A stretch of 64,000 nucleotides of DNA from Planctomycetota bacterium (GTDB taxonomy: Bacteria > Planctomycetota > Phycisphaerae > UBA1845 > UTPLA1), in contig JADJRI010000015.1 in NCBI GenBank assembly GCA_016712275.1, positions 23,375 through 87,374 on the forward strand, read 5' to 3'. Position 1 is the first letter of the stretch; each line of letters starts with the position of its first letter. The notes below the pieces were generated by a model, which saw only the letters and a list, made by a program, of their open reading frames with translations, did not search any database and was not told the origin of the DNA. Made by a program: the position numbers and the translations under genes. Below, piece by piece: positions 41,481 through 49,077 of the stretch.

Positions 41481-42404
41481 ATGGCCGCTGACGAAGCCGC
41501 CAATCCCGAGCCATCCACTGGCGAAGGTACATCCACCAAGACCAAAAAGTTTGATCCGACCAAGGACGCAGGCGCCGAGGGCAAGCGCAAGCCCCGTGCT
41601 CCCAAGGCCGATGCCGCACCCGCCGGTGAAGCCGGCGAAAAGGCGGAAGGCGCGCCAAAAAAGGTAAGATCAAATACGGACAATACCGGCGGTCGCAAGA
41701 AGCGCGGTCGGCCGATGCGCGGCAAGAGCAAGCGGCTCACCGCAATGGCCGAAAAGGTCGACATCAACAAGGCCTATCCCATTGATGAAGGCGTCAAGCT
41801 GTTGAAGGCCGTCACCGGCGGGACCAAATTCGACCAGACGATCAACATCGTGCTGTTTCTCGGAATCGACCCGAAGCACGCAGATCAGATGATTCGCGGT
41901 TCCGTATCGCTCCCGCGCGGCATCGGCAAGACCAAGAAGGTCATCGCTTTTGTTGATGGCAACGAAGCCGATGAAGCCAAGGCTGCCGGCGCGATTGAAG
42001 TCGGCGTCGATGATCTCGTGAAAAAGGTGAACGACGGCTGGTTCGATTTCGATGTGGCCATCGCCCACCCGCGAACCATGGGCAAGGTGGGTCGACTCGG
42101 TCGCGTCCTCGGTCCCCTGGGTAAAATGCCCAGCCCGAAGAACGGCACGGTCACAGCCGATGTCGGTCAGGCAGTGAAGGATTTCGCCGCGGGAAAAATC
42201 GAATTCCGCAATGACACCGGTGGCAATGTCCATGCAATCGTCGGCAGGGCAAGTTTTTCGGAGTCCGATCTGAAGGAAAACATCAATTCCTTCATCGATC
42301 ATATCCGCCGCCTCAAGCCGGCCACCAGCAAGGGCCATTACATCAAGAAAATCAGCGTCAATGGAACCATGTCCCCGGGCATCATGCTCGAGGTTATCCA
42401 GTAA
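41481..42404 (+). CDS. rplA: 50S ribosomal protein L1 with a ~75-residue N-terminal extension
   Basis: 307 residues. The start at 41481 is set by AAAGGAG at 41465-41471. The canonical L1 begins around residue 80 (RGKSKRLTAMAEKVDINKAYPIDEGVKLLK). It includes TINIVLFLGIDPKHADQMIRG, LPRGIGKTKKVIAFVDG, TMGKVGRLGRVLGPLGKMPSPKNGTV, and SKGHYIKKISVNGTMSPGI. Residues 1-79 are an Ala/Lys/Glu-rich, probably disordered extension ending in a basic GRKKRGRPMRGK stretch that resembles an AT-hook core. L1 forms the stalk that moves E-site tRNA. It is followed by rplJ after 15 bases. The extension is not part of typical L1. Confidence 0.96.
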   Translation: MAADEAANPEPSTGEGTSTKTKKFDPTKDAGAEGKRKPRAPKADAAPAGEAGEKAEGAPKKVRSNTDNTGGRKKRGRPMRGKSKRLTAMAEKVDINKAYPIDEGVKLLKAVTGGTKFDQTINIVLFLGIDPKHADQMIRGSVSLPRGIGKTKKVIAFVDGNEADEAKAAGAIEVGVDDLVKKVNDGWFDFDVAIAHPRTMGKVGRLGRVLGPLGKMPSPKNGTVTADVGQAVKDFAAGKIEFRNDTGGNVHAIVGRASFSESDLKENINSFIDHIRRLKPATSKGHYIKKISVNGTMSPGIMLEVIQ

Positions 42405-42419
42405 GAAGCGGGGTGCATC

Positions 42420-42953
42420 ATGAGTCGCGTCGTTAAGGAAATGATCGAAAGTGACATTCGCGAGCGCTATGGCAAGATGGACAGCGCGCTCGTCATCAAT
42501 GTGCTCCCGCTGACCGGCGTTCAGGCCAATATGTTTCGCGGCGAGCTGTTGAAGAAGGGCATCGAAGTCCACGTCGTGAAGAATTCGGCCGCAAGGCGAG
42601 CACTGACCGGCACGGCCCTGGCGCCGCTGGCGGAGAAGCTCACCGGGCCGTGTGCATTCGTGACCGGCCCCAGCATGGTCGAAGCCGCGAAGGAGATCAT
42701 CCATCTCGCCAAGGATTATCCCACGGTCGAAATGAAATTCGGCCTTACCGACGGCGAGACGGACGTGCTGACCATCGAGGATATGGCCAAGCGCCGCAGC
42801 TTGAAGGAGCTTCAGGGCGAAGTGGTCATGATCTTCATGTCGCCCGCGCGGCGCATTGCCGGCCAGCTCAAAGTCGGTTCGAAGGTCGCCGGCTGCGTAA
42901 AGGCCGTCGCGGACAAACTGGAAAAAGGCGAAACCATTACCAAGGTTGCTTAA
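42420..42953 (+). CDS. rplJ: 50S ribosomal protein L10
   Basis: 177 residues, normal length. It anchors L7/L12 dimers at the stalk base. Seen: MSRVVKEMIESDIRERYGKM, GELLKKGIEVHVVKNSAARRAL, LTGPCAFVTGPSMVEAAKEI, and a helical C-terminal part (VGSKVAGCVKAVADKLEKGE). It is in tandem with rplA. Confidence 0.96.
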   Translation: MSRVVKEMIESDIRERYGKMDSALVINVLPLTGVQANMFRGELLKKGIEVHVVKNSAARRALTGTALAPLAEKLTGPCAFVTGPSMVEAAKEIIHLAKDYPTVEMKFGLTDGETDVLTIEDMAKRRSLKELQGEVVMIFMSPARRIAGQLKVGSKVAGCVKAVADKLEKGETITKVA

Positions 42954-42998
42954 CGATACAAACAGAGACGAGGTCCGATCGTCCCCATTGGCAGGTAT

Positions 42999-43077
42999 CG
43001 CACGCGGTGCGGGCCGGGGTTAAACGGGATCAATGGGATCCCGGCAGTCGGATGAAATAGCGGTGGGAATCTCCCAC
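42999..43077 (+). promoter_or_regulatory. Three consecutive hairpins in the rplJ-rplL spacer
   Basis: CGCAC/GTGCG (42999-43011), CGGGATC/GATCCCG (43025-43043) and GTGGGA/TCCCAC (43063-43077) lie in the ~180-base spacer, none followed by a T-run. They may adjust rplL expression or mRNA processing. Confidence 0.4.
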
Positions 43078-43132
43078 GCGGTACACGGTTCTCCGATCCG
43101 TGCCGAATGAAAAGAAAGAGAGCAGTACGAAC

Positions 43133-43549
43133 ATGGCATCAGCACCAGCAGCGGAAGTCAGCCCGGCCGTCAAAGAACTGGGCGACAAGATTGTGTCACT
43201 CACGGTGAAGGACGCTCAGTCCCTGGCCGATTACCTTAAGGATACCTACGGCATCGAGCCGGCCGGCGGCGGCGCGGTCATGATGGCGCCGGGCGGCGGT
43301 GGCGGTGCGGCAGCCGAAGCCGAGGACGCACCCACGATGTTCGACGTCATCGTCACCGATGGCGGCGCCAGCAAGATCAACGTCATCAAGGTCGTGCGGG
43401 CCGCGACGGGTCTCGGCTTGAAGGAAGCCAAGGACCTGGTCGATTCCGTGCCGAAGCCGGTCAAGACCGACATCAGCAAGGAAGACGCCGACAAGCTCAA
43501 GAAGGAGCTGGAAGAGGCCGGCGCGAAGGTCGAACTCAAGGGCAAGTAA
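43133..43549 (+). CDS. rplL: 50S ribosomal protein L7/L12
   Basis: 138 residues. The start at 43133 (MASAPAAEVSPAVKELGDKI) follows an AAGAGAGC purine stretch. It has an N-terminal dimerisation helix (ELGDKIVSLTVKDAQSLADYL), an Ala/Gly-rich hinge (GGGGGAAAEAEDAP) and the C-terminal factor-binding domain (TMFDVIVTDGGASKINVIKVVRAATGLGLKEAKDLVDSVP). It ends in a strong terminator, and rpoB does not follow. Confidence 0.97.
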   Translation: MASAPAAEVSPAVKELGDKIVSLTVKDAQSLADYLKDTYGIEPAGGGAVMMAPGGGGGAAAEAEDAPTMFDVIVTDGGASKINVIKVVRAATGLGLKEAKDLVDSVPKPVKTDISKEDADKLKKELEEAGAKVELKGK

Positions 43550-43610
43550 TTCAATTGCCCATGTGCCGCGCGGATTTTCGCGATGCGGCATGCGTGTTGT
43601 AACAATCAAA

Positions 43611-43648
43611 GGCCGCCGGAAGCAGATGCTGCCGGCGGCCTTTCTCAT
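43611..43648 (+). terminator. Terminator after rplL
   Basis: A perfect 9-bp stem (GGCCGCCGG 43611-43619, CCGGCGGCC 43632-43640) is followed by TTTCTCATT. It closes the L1-L10-L7/L12 unit. Confidence 0.88.
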
Positions 43649-43660
43649 TCTGTACTGATT

Positions 43661-44074
43661 CTATTGTGCCGCGAGTATGTCGCTATAAACGTACGCCGCG
43701 TCCACGCCAACCACCATCCTGCGAATCCACGTTCCCCCTGCTTCGTGTCCCGGTTTGGTCACTTGGAACCACACTTCGAGGGCGGCCGCGCTGCGCTCAT
43801 ATCGCGTGAGATGAACGAGCATGCGGTAGTAGCCGCCGTCGTCATCGAGCAGGAATTCGTCGATCAGCTTGCAGATCGCCTCGAGAAACGCGGCCCGGGG
43901 GCGCAGGCCGTAGGCCCGCTCGTCCTCGCCAGCAGTGGCGACGAGGTCTTCGGCCTGTTCCGCGGTCACGCATTCCAGCGCCTTAATGGCGGCATCAATG
44001 TCGTCGCGGTAAACGGCGGTCGAGCCCTCCATCGAGAAGATGATACGGTCGGGATGGAAGGTCTCGGTGGCCAA
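43661..44074 (-). CDS. Hypothetical protein
   Basis: 137 residues (MATETFHPDRIIFSMEGSTA), acidic and cytoplasmic-looking with no membrane segment. It contains DDIDAAIKALECVTAEQAEDLVATA, and YRMLVHLTRYERSAAALEVWFQV. No family is recognised. It begins 11 bases after the rhomboid gene on the same strand, so it is probably in the NUDIX-rhomboid operon. Confidence 0.7.
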   Translation of the reverse strand: MATETFHPDRIIFSMEGSTAVYRDDIDAAIKALECVTAEQAEDLVATAGEDERAYGLRPRAAFLEAICKLIDEFLLDDDGGYYRMLVHLTRYERSAAALEVWFQVTKPGHEAGGTWIRRMVVGVDAAYVYSDILAAQ

Positions 44075-44085
44075 TGGCGTCGCGA

Positions 44086-45003
44086 TCAGTTCGCACGGCG
44101 GGAAGTCTGCCTGGCGCGGGTGGCCTCTTCAAGATGCGCTTTTCCGATTTGCTCAGGCTCTGGATGCCCTTTGCCGAACCTTGTCGAGAATGGCATCAAC
44201 GGTCTGCTCAAGCGCGCAAGCGCCTCGCGCCGTTTCGATTCCCACTGACGCTGGTTGCGGCCGTCGCGCCAGCCGTCCAGCAGCCTGAACCACCTTTCGC
44301 CGCGATAGCCGAAGTAAACGCCGAAGGCCAGACCGGCCAGATGGCAGGCGTCACCGCCGGCATTCGCCCCGCGCTGCGCGAGATTGAACGTATAAAGTGC
44401 GACGAAAATCACGCATGCCAACCGAATCGGCACCGGAAAGAAAACAAGGATGATGTTGACCGATGGAAACAAAACGGCGCAAGCGCCGAGCAGGGCCAGC
44501 ACACCGCCGGAAGCCCCTACTAGGCTGATCGCATGCCCTGCAAAGCTGGAAGGGAACCAGCCGACAACCGTCAAAAAGGTATACAAAAAGACGCCGAGGA
44601 GGCCTCCCGCCGTATAGAACAGAAAAAACTTGAGAGCCCCCCACCGTCGCTCCAGCATCACCCCGAGGAAATACAGGCCGATCATGTTGAATATCAGATG
44701 AAACAGATCGCGCTGATCGTGCAGATAGCTGAACGTAAAAAATCGCCAGATTTGGAATCGTCGAACGACATCTTCCACATACATCGCCAGCGACTGGAAG
44801 ATGACACCTTCCTCGCCGCCGGTCAGTTTGCAAAGAATAAACATCGCGACATTGGCGATCAGCAGATATTTGACGGCCTTTCCCGGCGGCGGAAGGCCGC
44901 CCAGCCACGATCGCGCTTCGCCGCCGGCTCCGCGCCCCATGCCTCTCGGGACATTGGCCGAATAATCGTCATCGTGGTTGTAGGGTCTGTCCTGCCAGCT
45001 CAT
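44086..45003 (-). CDS. Rhomboid-family intramembrane serine protease (C-terminal tail with compensating frame breaks)
   Basis: The start at 45003 overlaps the stop of the NUDIX gene (ATGA). Six to seven membrane segments; the HxxxN motif of the family (FHLIFNM, 102-106); catalytic Ser165 in GASG; and His221 in GGDACHLAGLAFG. All of the catalytic dyad is present. In the soluble tail the frame appears to shift three times (near 44209-44220, at the T-run 44171-44173, and near 44143-44150). Each is a missing base; together they restore LEQTVDAILDKVRQKGIQSLSKSEKRIL, a typical rhomboid tail, and the same stop. The substrate is unknown. Confidence 0.9.
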   Translation of the reverse strand: MSWQDRPYNHDDDYSANVPRGMGRGAGGEARSWLGGLPPPGKAVKYLLIANVAMFILCKLTGGEEGVIFQSLAMYVEDVVRRFQIWRFFTFSYLHDQRDLFHLIFNMIGLYFLGVMLERRWGALKFFLFYTAGGLLGVFLYTFLTVVGWFPSSFAGHAISLVGASGGVLALLGACAVLFPSVNIILVFFPVPIRLACVIFVALYTFNLAQRGANAGGDACHLAGLAFGVYFGYRGERWFRLLDGWRDGRNQRQWESKRREALARLSRPLMPFSTRFGKGHPEPEQIGKAHLEEATRARQTSRRAN

Positions 45004-45518
45004 CGACTCGTCCTTTGTTTCCAATCCCAGCGCAGCAGCGTGATGATCGATTTCGCATCGAGCAGTCGGCCATCGTAGGCCATTCTCACGGCTTCGTCTC
45101 GCGCGACGGTTTCGACATGAATCATTTCGAGCGGTTCAAGCCGTTGCTCGGTTTTCGTCAAGTCCGTCGCGACATAGGCATGAATCAGTTCGTTCAAGAA
45201 GCCCGGCGACGGATAGAATTCGCCGAGCGGATCTATCCGACCCGCGCGATAGCCGGTCTCCTCTTCAAGCTCTCGGGCCGCCGCGTCGATGGGCGATTCG
45301 CCCGGTTCGTCGAGCGTGCCTGCCGGCAATTCCCACAATTCCCGATCCAAAGTGTGGCGGAAATTCCGAATCATGAGCACTTCATCGGCCGACAGCAGCG
45401 GCAGAACGACAACTGCACCGGGGTGACGGACCACATCGATATCGCGAGTCGAACCGTCCGATGCGCGAACCTGTTTTCGGACAACGGTGAATTTTCGAGT
45501 TTTGAGCAGCTCCTGCAC
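45000..45518 (-). CDS. NUDIX hydrolase, ADP-ribose pyrophosphatase-like
   Basis: 172 residues. The Nudix box GTLDEPGESPIDAAARELEEETGY fits GX5EX7REUXEEXGU exactly. It is preceded by IRNFRHTLDRELWELPAG, as in ADP-ribose pyrophosphatases of the NudF type. Upstream, VVRKQVRASDGSTRDIDVVRHPGAVVVLPL is also typical. It hydrolyses a nucleoside diphosphate derivative, probably ADP-ribose. It overlaps the rhomboid gene by 4 bases, so the two are co-translated. Confidence 0.93.
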   Translation of the reverse strand: MQELLKTRKFTVVRKQVRASDGSTRDIDVVRHPGAVVVLPLLSADEVLMIRNFRHTLDRELWELPAGTLDEPGESPIDAAARELEEETGYRAGRIDPLGEFYPSPGFLNELIHAYVATDLTKTEQRLEPLEMIHVETVARDEAVRMAYDGRLLDAKSIITLLRWDWKQRTSR

Positions 45519-45698
45519 ACCATACCTCCCTGGGCAATGGTCGATTATACGAGTGAAAATCGGATTTGGCTGATGGAATGTTAGTCTTTATTTTACAATG
45601 CGTTACGTTCGCGTTCCATGTGCCCAAGTCTTGGAATCGTACTAGGTCTCGTTAGTTTTCGCTGTGAACTTTGTACCGCCATGAGCGAGACCCGTCCA

Positions 45699-45802
45699 AA
45701 TTGTGGTACTGTTACAGTTTGAAGCATATGGGGAACGAATTCTCTGGAAATTCGCACGGGCCAGAGGCCCATGCTCCCCAAACTGTACCAGCACCCAAAT
45801 TG
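45699..45802. repeat. Long imperfect inverted repeat around a GGCC hairpin
   Basis: The outer arms (45699-45732 and 45772-45802) are mostly complementary: AATTGTGGTACTGTTACAG against the reverse complement of CTGTACCAGCACCCAAATT. The centre holds GGGCCAGAGGCCC. It lies between the divergent NUDIX and rpmE genes and looks like a MITE- or REP-type element. The remainder of the 45519-45900 gap shows nothing else clear. Confidence 0.55.
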
Positions 45803-45900
45803 TCGCCCGACTTGAGAGCCTGGAGAAATCGTATTAGAATGCGTTGCTCGCGATTGAAAGGGCGGATGCCGCTCACCAGCGCGAAGATAGAGGCAAAACA

Positions 45901-46140
45901 ATGAAAGCAGACATCCATCCAGAGTATTTTGAAGACGCGGAAGTGACCTGCGGTTGCGGCAATAAATTCCACACCGGCAGCACGCAGGCGAAAATCTCCG
46001 TGGAAATCTGCTCGGCCTGCCACCCGTTCTTTACCGGCGCGCAAAAGTTCGTCGATACGGCCGGCCGCGTTGAAAAGTTCCAGAAGAAATTCGGCGGCAA
46101 CTATTTCAAGACGGACAAGAAGGCCCCCGCAAAGGCCTAG
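45901..46140 (+). CDS. rpmE: 50S ribosomal protein L31 (zinc-binding type)
   Basis: 79 residues from ATG 45901, preceded by GAGG. MKADIHPEYFEDAEVTCGCGNKF, then ICSACHPFFTGAQKFVDTAGRVEKF give the C+ form with a CxC/CxxC zinc site. The C-terminus is Lys-rich. It lies upstream of prfA, a common pairing. Confidence 0.95.
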   Translation: MKADIHPEYFEDAEVTCGCGNKFHTGSTQAKISVEICSACHPFFTGAQKFVDTAGRVEKFQKKFGGNYFKTDKKAPAKA

Positions 46141-46157
46141 CTCGATTGGTCACCCTC

Positions 46158-46215
46158 ATCACGCCGTTGGCGAAGTGTCGTTTACTTGACACTTCGGCAA
46201 CGGCGTGATTGCTTT
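46158..46215 (+). terminator. Long-stem hairpin after rpmE
   Basis: TCACGCCGTTGGCGAAGTGTC (46159-46179) pairs over 21 bp with one mismatch with 46188-46208; the loop is about eight bases and TTGCTTTATAC follows. It is likely a terminator, possibly acting in both directions. Confidence 0.8.
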
Positions 46216-46312
46216 ATACAAATGCACTCGATTTGCGCATGGGATGCATCATCGGCAGGGAACGCAGGCTCCGTAAGAACAGGCCCCGGAACGGCAGGGT
46301 CCGGCTCGCGAA

Positions 46313-47407
46313 ATGACAGATTTTCATGCACATCCGAAATTCCTGGCGAAGCTCGACGAGAAGTCGATGCGATATGACGCCATCACCGAGGAAATGGGCA
46401 CGTCGCAAGTGGCGTCGAATCCCACGCTGCTCGTGAAGTTGTCGAAGGAACATGCCGGGCTGAGGCGGATGGTCGAAGCCTATCGCGCGTTTCGCACGAT
46501 GCTGCGGCAAATCGAGGAGGCAAAAGCGATTCGCGACGACGCCGCCACCGATCGCGACATGCGCGAACTGGCCGAGGCGGAGTTGCCGGATCTGGAATCC
46601 AGAGCCGGGGCAATCATGGACGGCCTTATCGACGACGTCATCGCGGGCGACGAGGCGACGGTCGATTCGATCATCATCGAAGTTCGCGCGGGCACCGGCG
46701 GCGACGAAGCGGCTATTTTCGCGGGCGATTTGCTGGAAATGTACACCCGGTTCGCGGGTCTTCACAGCTTCAAGGTTGAGGTGCTCGATTCGTCGGAAGG
46801 CGAGAAAGGCGGTTTTCGCGAAGTTGTTTTCAATATCAAGGGCCCCGGCGTTTACACATTTTTCGGTTATGAGGCGGGCGGACACCGCGTGCAGCGCGTG
46901 CCCGAGACCGAAACGCAGGGCCGCATCCACACCAGTGCCGCAACGGTGGCAGTCCTTCCTGAAATCGAAGAGACCGACATCAACATCAACTGGGAAAAAG
47001 ATGTCCTGGAACACGTCAGCCGCGCCGGCGGGCCGGGCGGGCAGAACGTGAACAAGGTATCCAGCGCGATCAAGCTCGATCACATTCCCACGGGCATCAC
47101 GGTCTCGATGCGCGATGAAAAGAGCCAGCACAAAAATCGCGCCAAGGCGCGGCGAATTCTCGCGAGCCGCGTGAAGCAGCATTTCGACAGCATCGAGCGG
47201 GCCAAGCGCGACAGCGCCCGTAAAACGATGATCGGCTCGGGCGACCGCAGCGAGCGCATTCGCACCTACAATTTTCCACAGAACCGCTGTACGGATCATC
47301 GCGTCAACGAAAGCTATTCGCTTGAGAAAATCGTGCGCGGCGAAATGGACGAAATCATCAACGATCTGCGCCGTCACGATCGCCAACTCGCGTTGACGGC
47401 CTCGTAA
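46313..47407 (+). CDS. prfA: Peptide chain release factor 1
   Basis: 364 residues, normal. It recognises UAA and UAG and triggers hydrolysis. The GGQ motif lies in SRAGGPGGQNVNKVSS. The stop-codon reading motif of class 1 (PxT) is at RVPETETQGRIHTSAATVAV, which separates it from RF2's SPF. GTGGDEAAIFAGDLLEMY and SGDRSERIRTYNFPQNRCTDHR are also conserved. No clear SD precedes ATG 46313. fbp follows in place of prmC. Confidence 0.97.
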   Translation: MTDFHAHPKFLAKLDEKSMRYDAITEEMGTSQVASNPTLLVKLSKEHAGLRRMVEAYRAFRTMLRQIEEAKAIRDDAATDRDMRELAEAELPDLESRAGAIMDGLIDDVIAGDEATVDSIIIEVRAGTGGDEAAIFAGDLLEMYTRFAGLHSFKVEVLDSSEGEKGGFREVVFNIKGPGVYTFFGYEAGGHRVQRVPETETQGRIHTSAATVAVLPEIEETDININWEKDVLEHVSRAGGPGGQNVNKVSSAIKLDHIPTGITVSMRDEKSQHKNRAKARRILASRVKQHFDSIERAKRDSARKTMIGSGDRSERIRTYNFPQNRCTDHRVNESYSLEKIVRGEMDEIINDLRRHDRQLALTAS

Positions 47408-47594
47408 ATCGTTTTTCCTAGTCATCGAACGCTCGATAACTCTTTCAGGCAACCGATCGATTCGCGATCTGTTGGGCCAATCCTCCGATTTCGTTAGAAT
47501 CGAACTCGTTGCCATTGGGCGACTGTTTTTCGATTTTAATACCCAAACGCACTCCGCTCCCCTGTGGGGCGAGGCCGTAACGAGGAGAATGCCT

Positions 47595-48617
47595 GTGGCT
47601 CAAACCGCGAACACCTCCCACGACATGGGCTTTTGCACCGTCGAGCAGCACATTCTCTCCAAGCAGGGAGAGCATCCACTTTCAACCGGAGCTTTCACTT
47701 CAGTATTGGTGGGCATCACGCTGGCCGGCCGCATCATCTCGGCAAAGGTCCGCCGGGCGGGCATTCTGGAAGTGTTGGGCGAAGCGGGCGACGTGAACGT
47801 ACATGGCGAGCAGCAGCAAAAGCTCGACCTGCTGGCCAACAAGGCGCTGGAAGGGTGCCTTTGCTATCGCGAAAGCGTCGGCATCATCGCCTCGGAGGAA
47901 TTGGACGAGCCGCGCATCGTGCGCGAAACGAGCGGCAAATACGTCATCATCTTCGATCCACTGGATGGTTCGAGCAACATCGATGTCAACGTGTCGGTCG
48001 GCACGATATTCTCAATCTTCGAACGCGACTGCGAACATCCCAAAGGGCACGACCATTTGAACGATGTGCTTCAGCCGGGGCACAAGCAGGTTGCGGCCGG
48101 TTACATAGTTTACGGTTCGAGTACGGTCATGTGCTATACGACGGGCGAAGGCGTTCACATGTTCACGCTCGATCCGTCGGTCGGTTCGTTCGTATTGGCC
48201 CAGGAGAACGTGCGCATGCCGCTGAAGGGCAAGTACTTCAGCGTGAACGAGGGGAATTACAACTCCTTCCCGAAGGGCGTTCGGGAATACCTGAACTGGT
48301 GCAAGAGCGAAGAGGCTGGCCCTTATAGCGCTCGCTATATCGGTTCGCTGGTGGCGGATTTTCATCGCACGCTACTGCGGGGCGGCATTTTTCTATACCC
48401 CCCCACCGCCAAGTCGCCCAAGGGCAAGCTGCGACTGATGTACGAGGCCAACCCGATCGCCTTTCTCGCGGAACAGGCCGGCGGCCGCGCAACCGACGGC
48501 AAGCGCAACATTCTCGAAATTGTGCCGGGCTCGTTGCACGAGCGCACGCCGCTGTTCGTCGGGAGCGAAACGGAAATCGAGCGGGTCGAACGATTCATGC
48601 AGGAGCATGGGGCGTAG
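47595..48617 (+). CDS. fbp: Fructose-1,6-bisphosphatase class I
   Basis: 340 residues. It hydrolyses fructose 1,6-bisphosphate in gluconeogenesis. The metal site is DPLDGSSNIDVNVSVGTIFSIF; YIVYGSSTVMCYTTGEGVHMFTLDP and GGIFLYPPTAKSPKGKLRLMYEANPIAFLAEQAGG are family signatures. GAGGAG at 47582-47587 touches the ATG at 47589 and fits the in-frame GTG at 47595 better, so I place the start there (VAQTANTSHDMG). The open frame further upstream has no family character. Confidence 0.95.
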   Translation: MAQTANTSHDMGFCTVEQHILSKQGEHPLSTGAFTSVLVGITLAGRIISAKVRRAGILEVLGEAGDVNVHGEQQQKLDLLANKALEGCLCYRESVGIIASEELDEPRIVRETSGKYVIIFDPLDGSSNIDVNVSVGTIFSIFERDCEHPKGHDHLNDVLQPGHKQVAAGYIVYGSSTVMCYTTGEGVHMFTLDPSVGSFVLAQENVRMPLKGKYFSVNEGNYNSFPKGVREYLNWCKSEEAGPYSARYIGSLVADFHRTLLRGGIFLYPPTAKSPKGKLRLMYEANPIAFLAEQAGGRATDGKRNILEIVPGSLHERTPLFVGSETEIERVERFMQEHGA

Positions 48618-49077
48618 AACGATTCGGCTATACTGCAAAGAAATATCGCGTGAGATGAAAAAAAAGCGGTGCCGCAAAGCTCAACGAATCAAGCCGATCC
48701 ATTACGCCACTCTCCAGCCAAATACGACTCGCTCTAATCCAACTCGACCCCAATAAAGACTTGGCTCGCAGTTTAGAAGCAACTCACGCCATTTGCAGGT
48801 CACTCCGAAACCAAACCCACGATTAGAGCATTTTTCAATGGAGTGTAGCGGTATTTGTGGCATCGGCGTCCCGCCGGTGCTCACCGCCGAGACGGCAGTG
48901 CCACAGCGCAACGATACGCTCGAATGAAATACGCTCTAGCCGAAAATCCGCCTCATCCGTCCTCTTACCGGAGGCCGGCGGCGGACCGGGTGGTCCGCAA
49001 GGGTAGTCGCCGCTCCCAAAAAGGAAATTCGATCTGTCCGGGCCTCGCCGGGCGGCATCGACCAGAGAGGACGCAAA
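48618..49077. other. Intergenic stretch holding a palindromic repeat
   Basis: 460 bases between fbp and the next secreted protein. The only recognised element is the repeat at 48857-48904. A GC-rich hairpin-like stretch lies near 49040-49055. No gene was seen. Confidence 0.5.
48857..48904. repeat. Short imperfect palindromic (REP-like) element, copy 2
   Basis: It reads GTGGCATCGGCGTCCCGCC at the left and CCGAGACGGCAGTGCCAC at the right; the arms match over about 23 bases with a few mismatches, with CTCAC between. It matches the element at 36335-36384 in its ends and core. Confidence 0.7.

Noticed and set aside
42650..43060. MCIRDR-type string in a frame overlapping rplJ
   Set aside because: It looks like the adapter-derived string known from databases, but here it is simply the +1 reading of L10 CAFVTGP and not an adapter.
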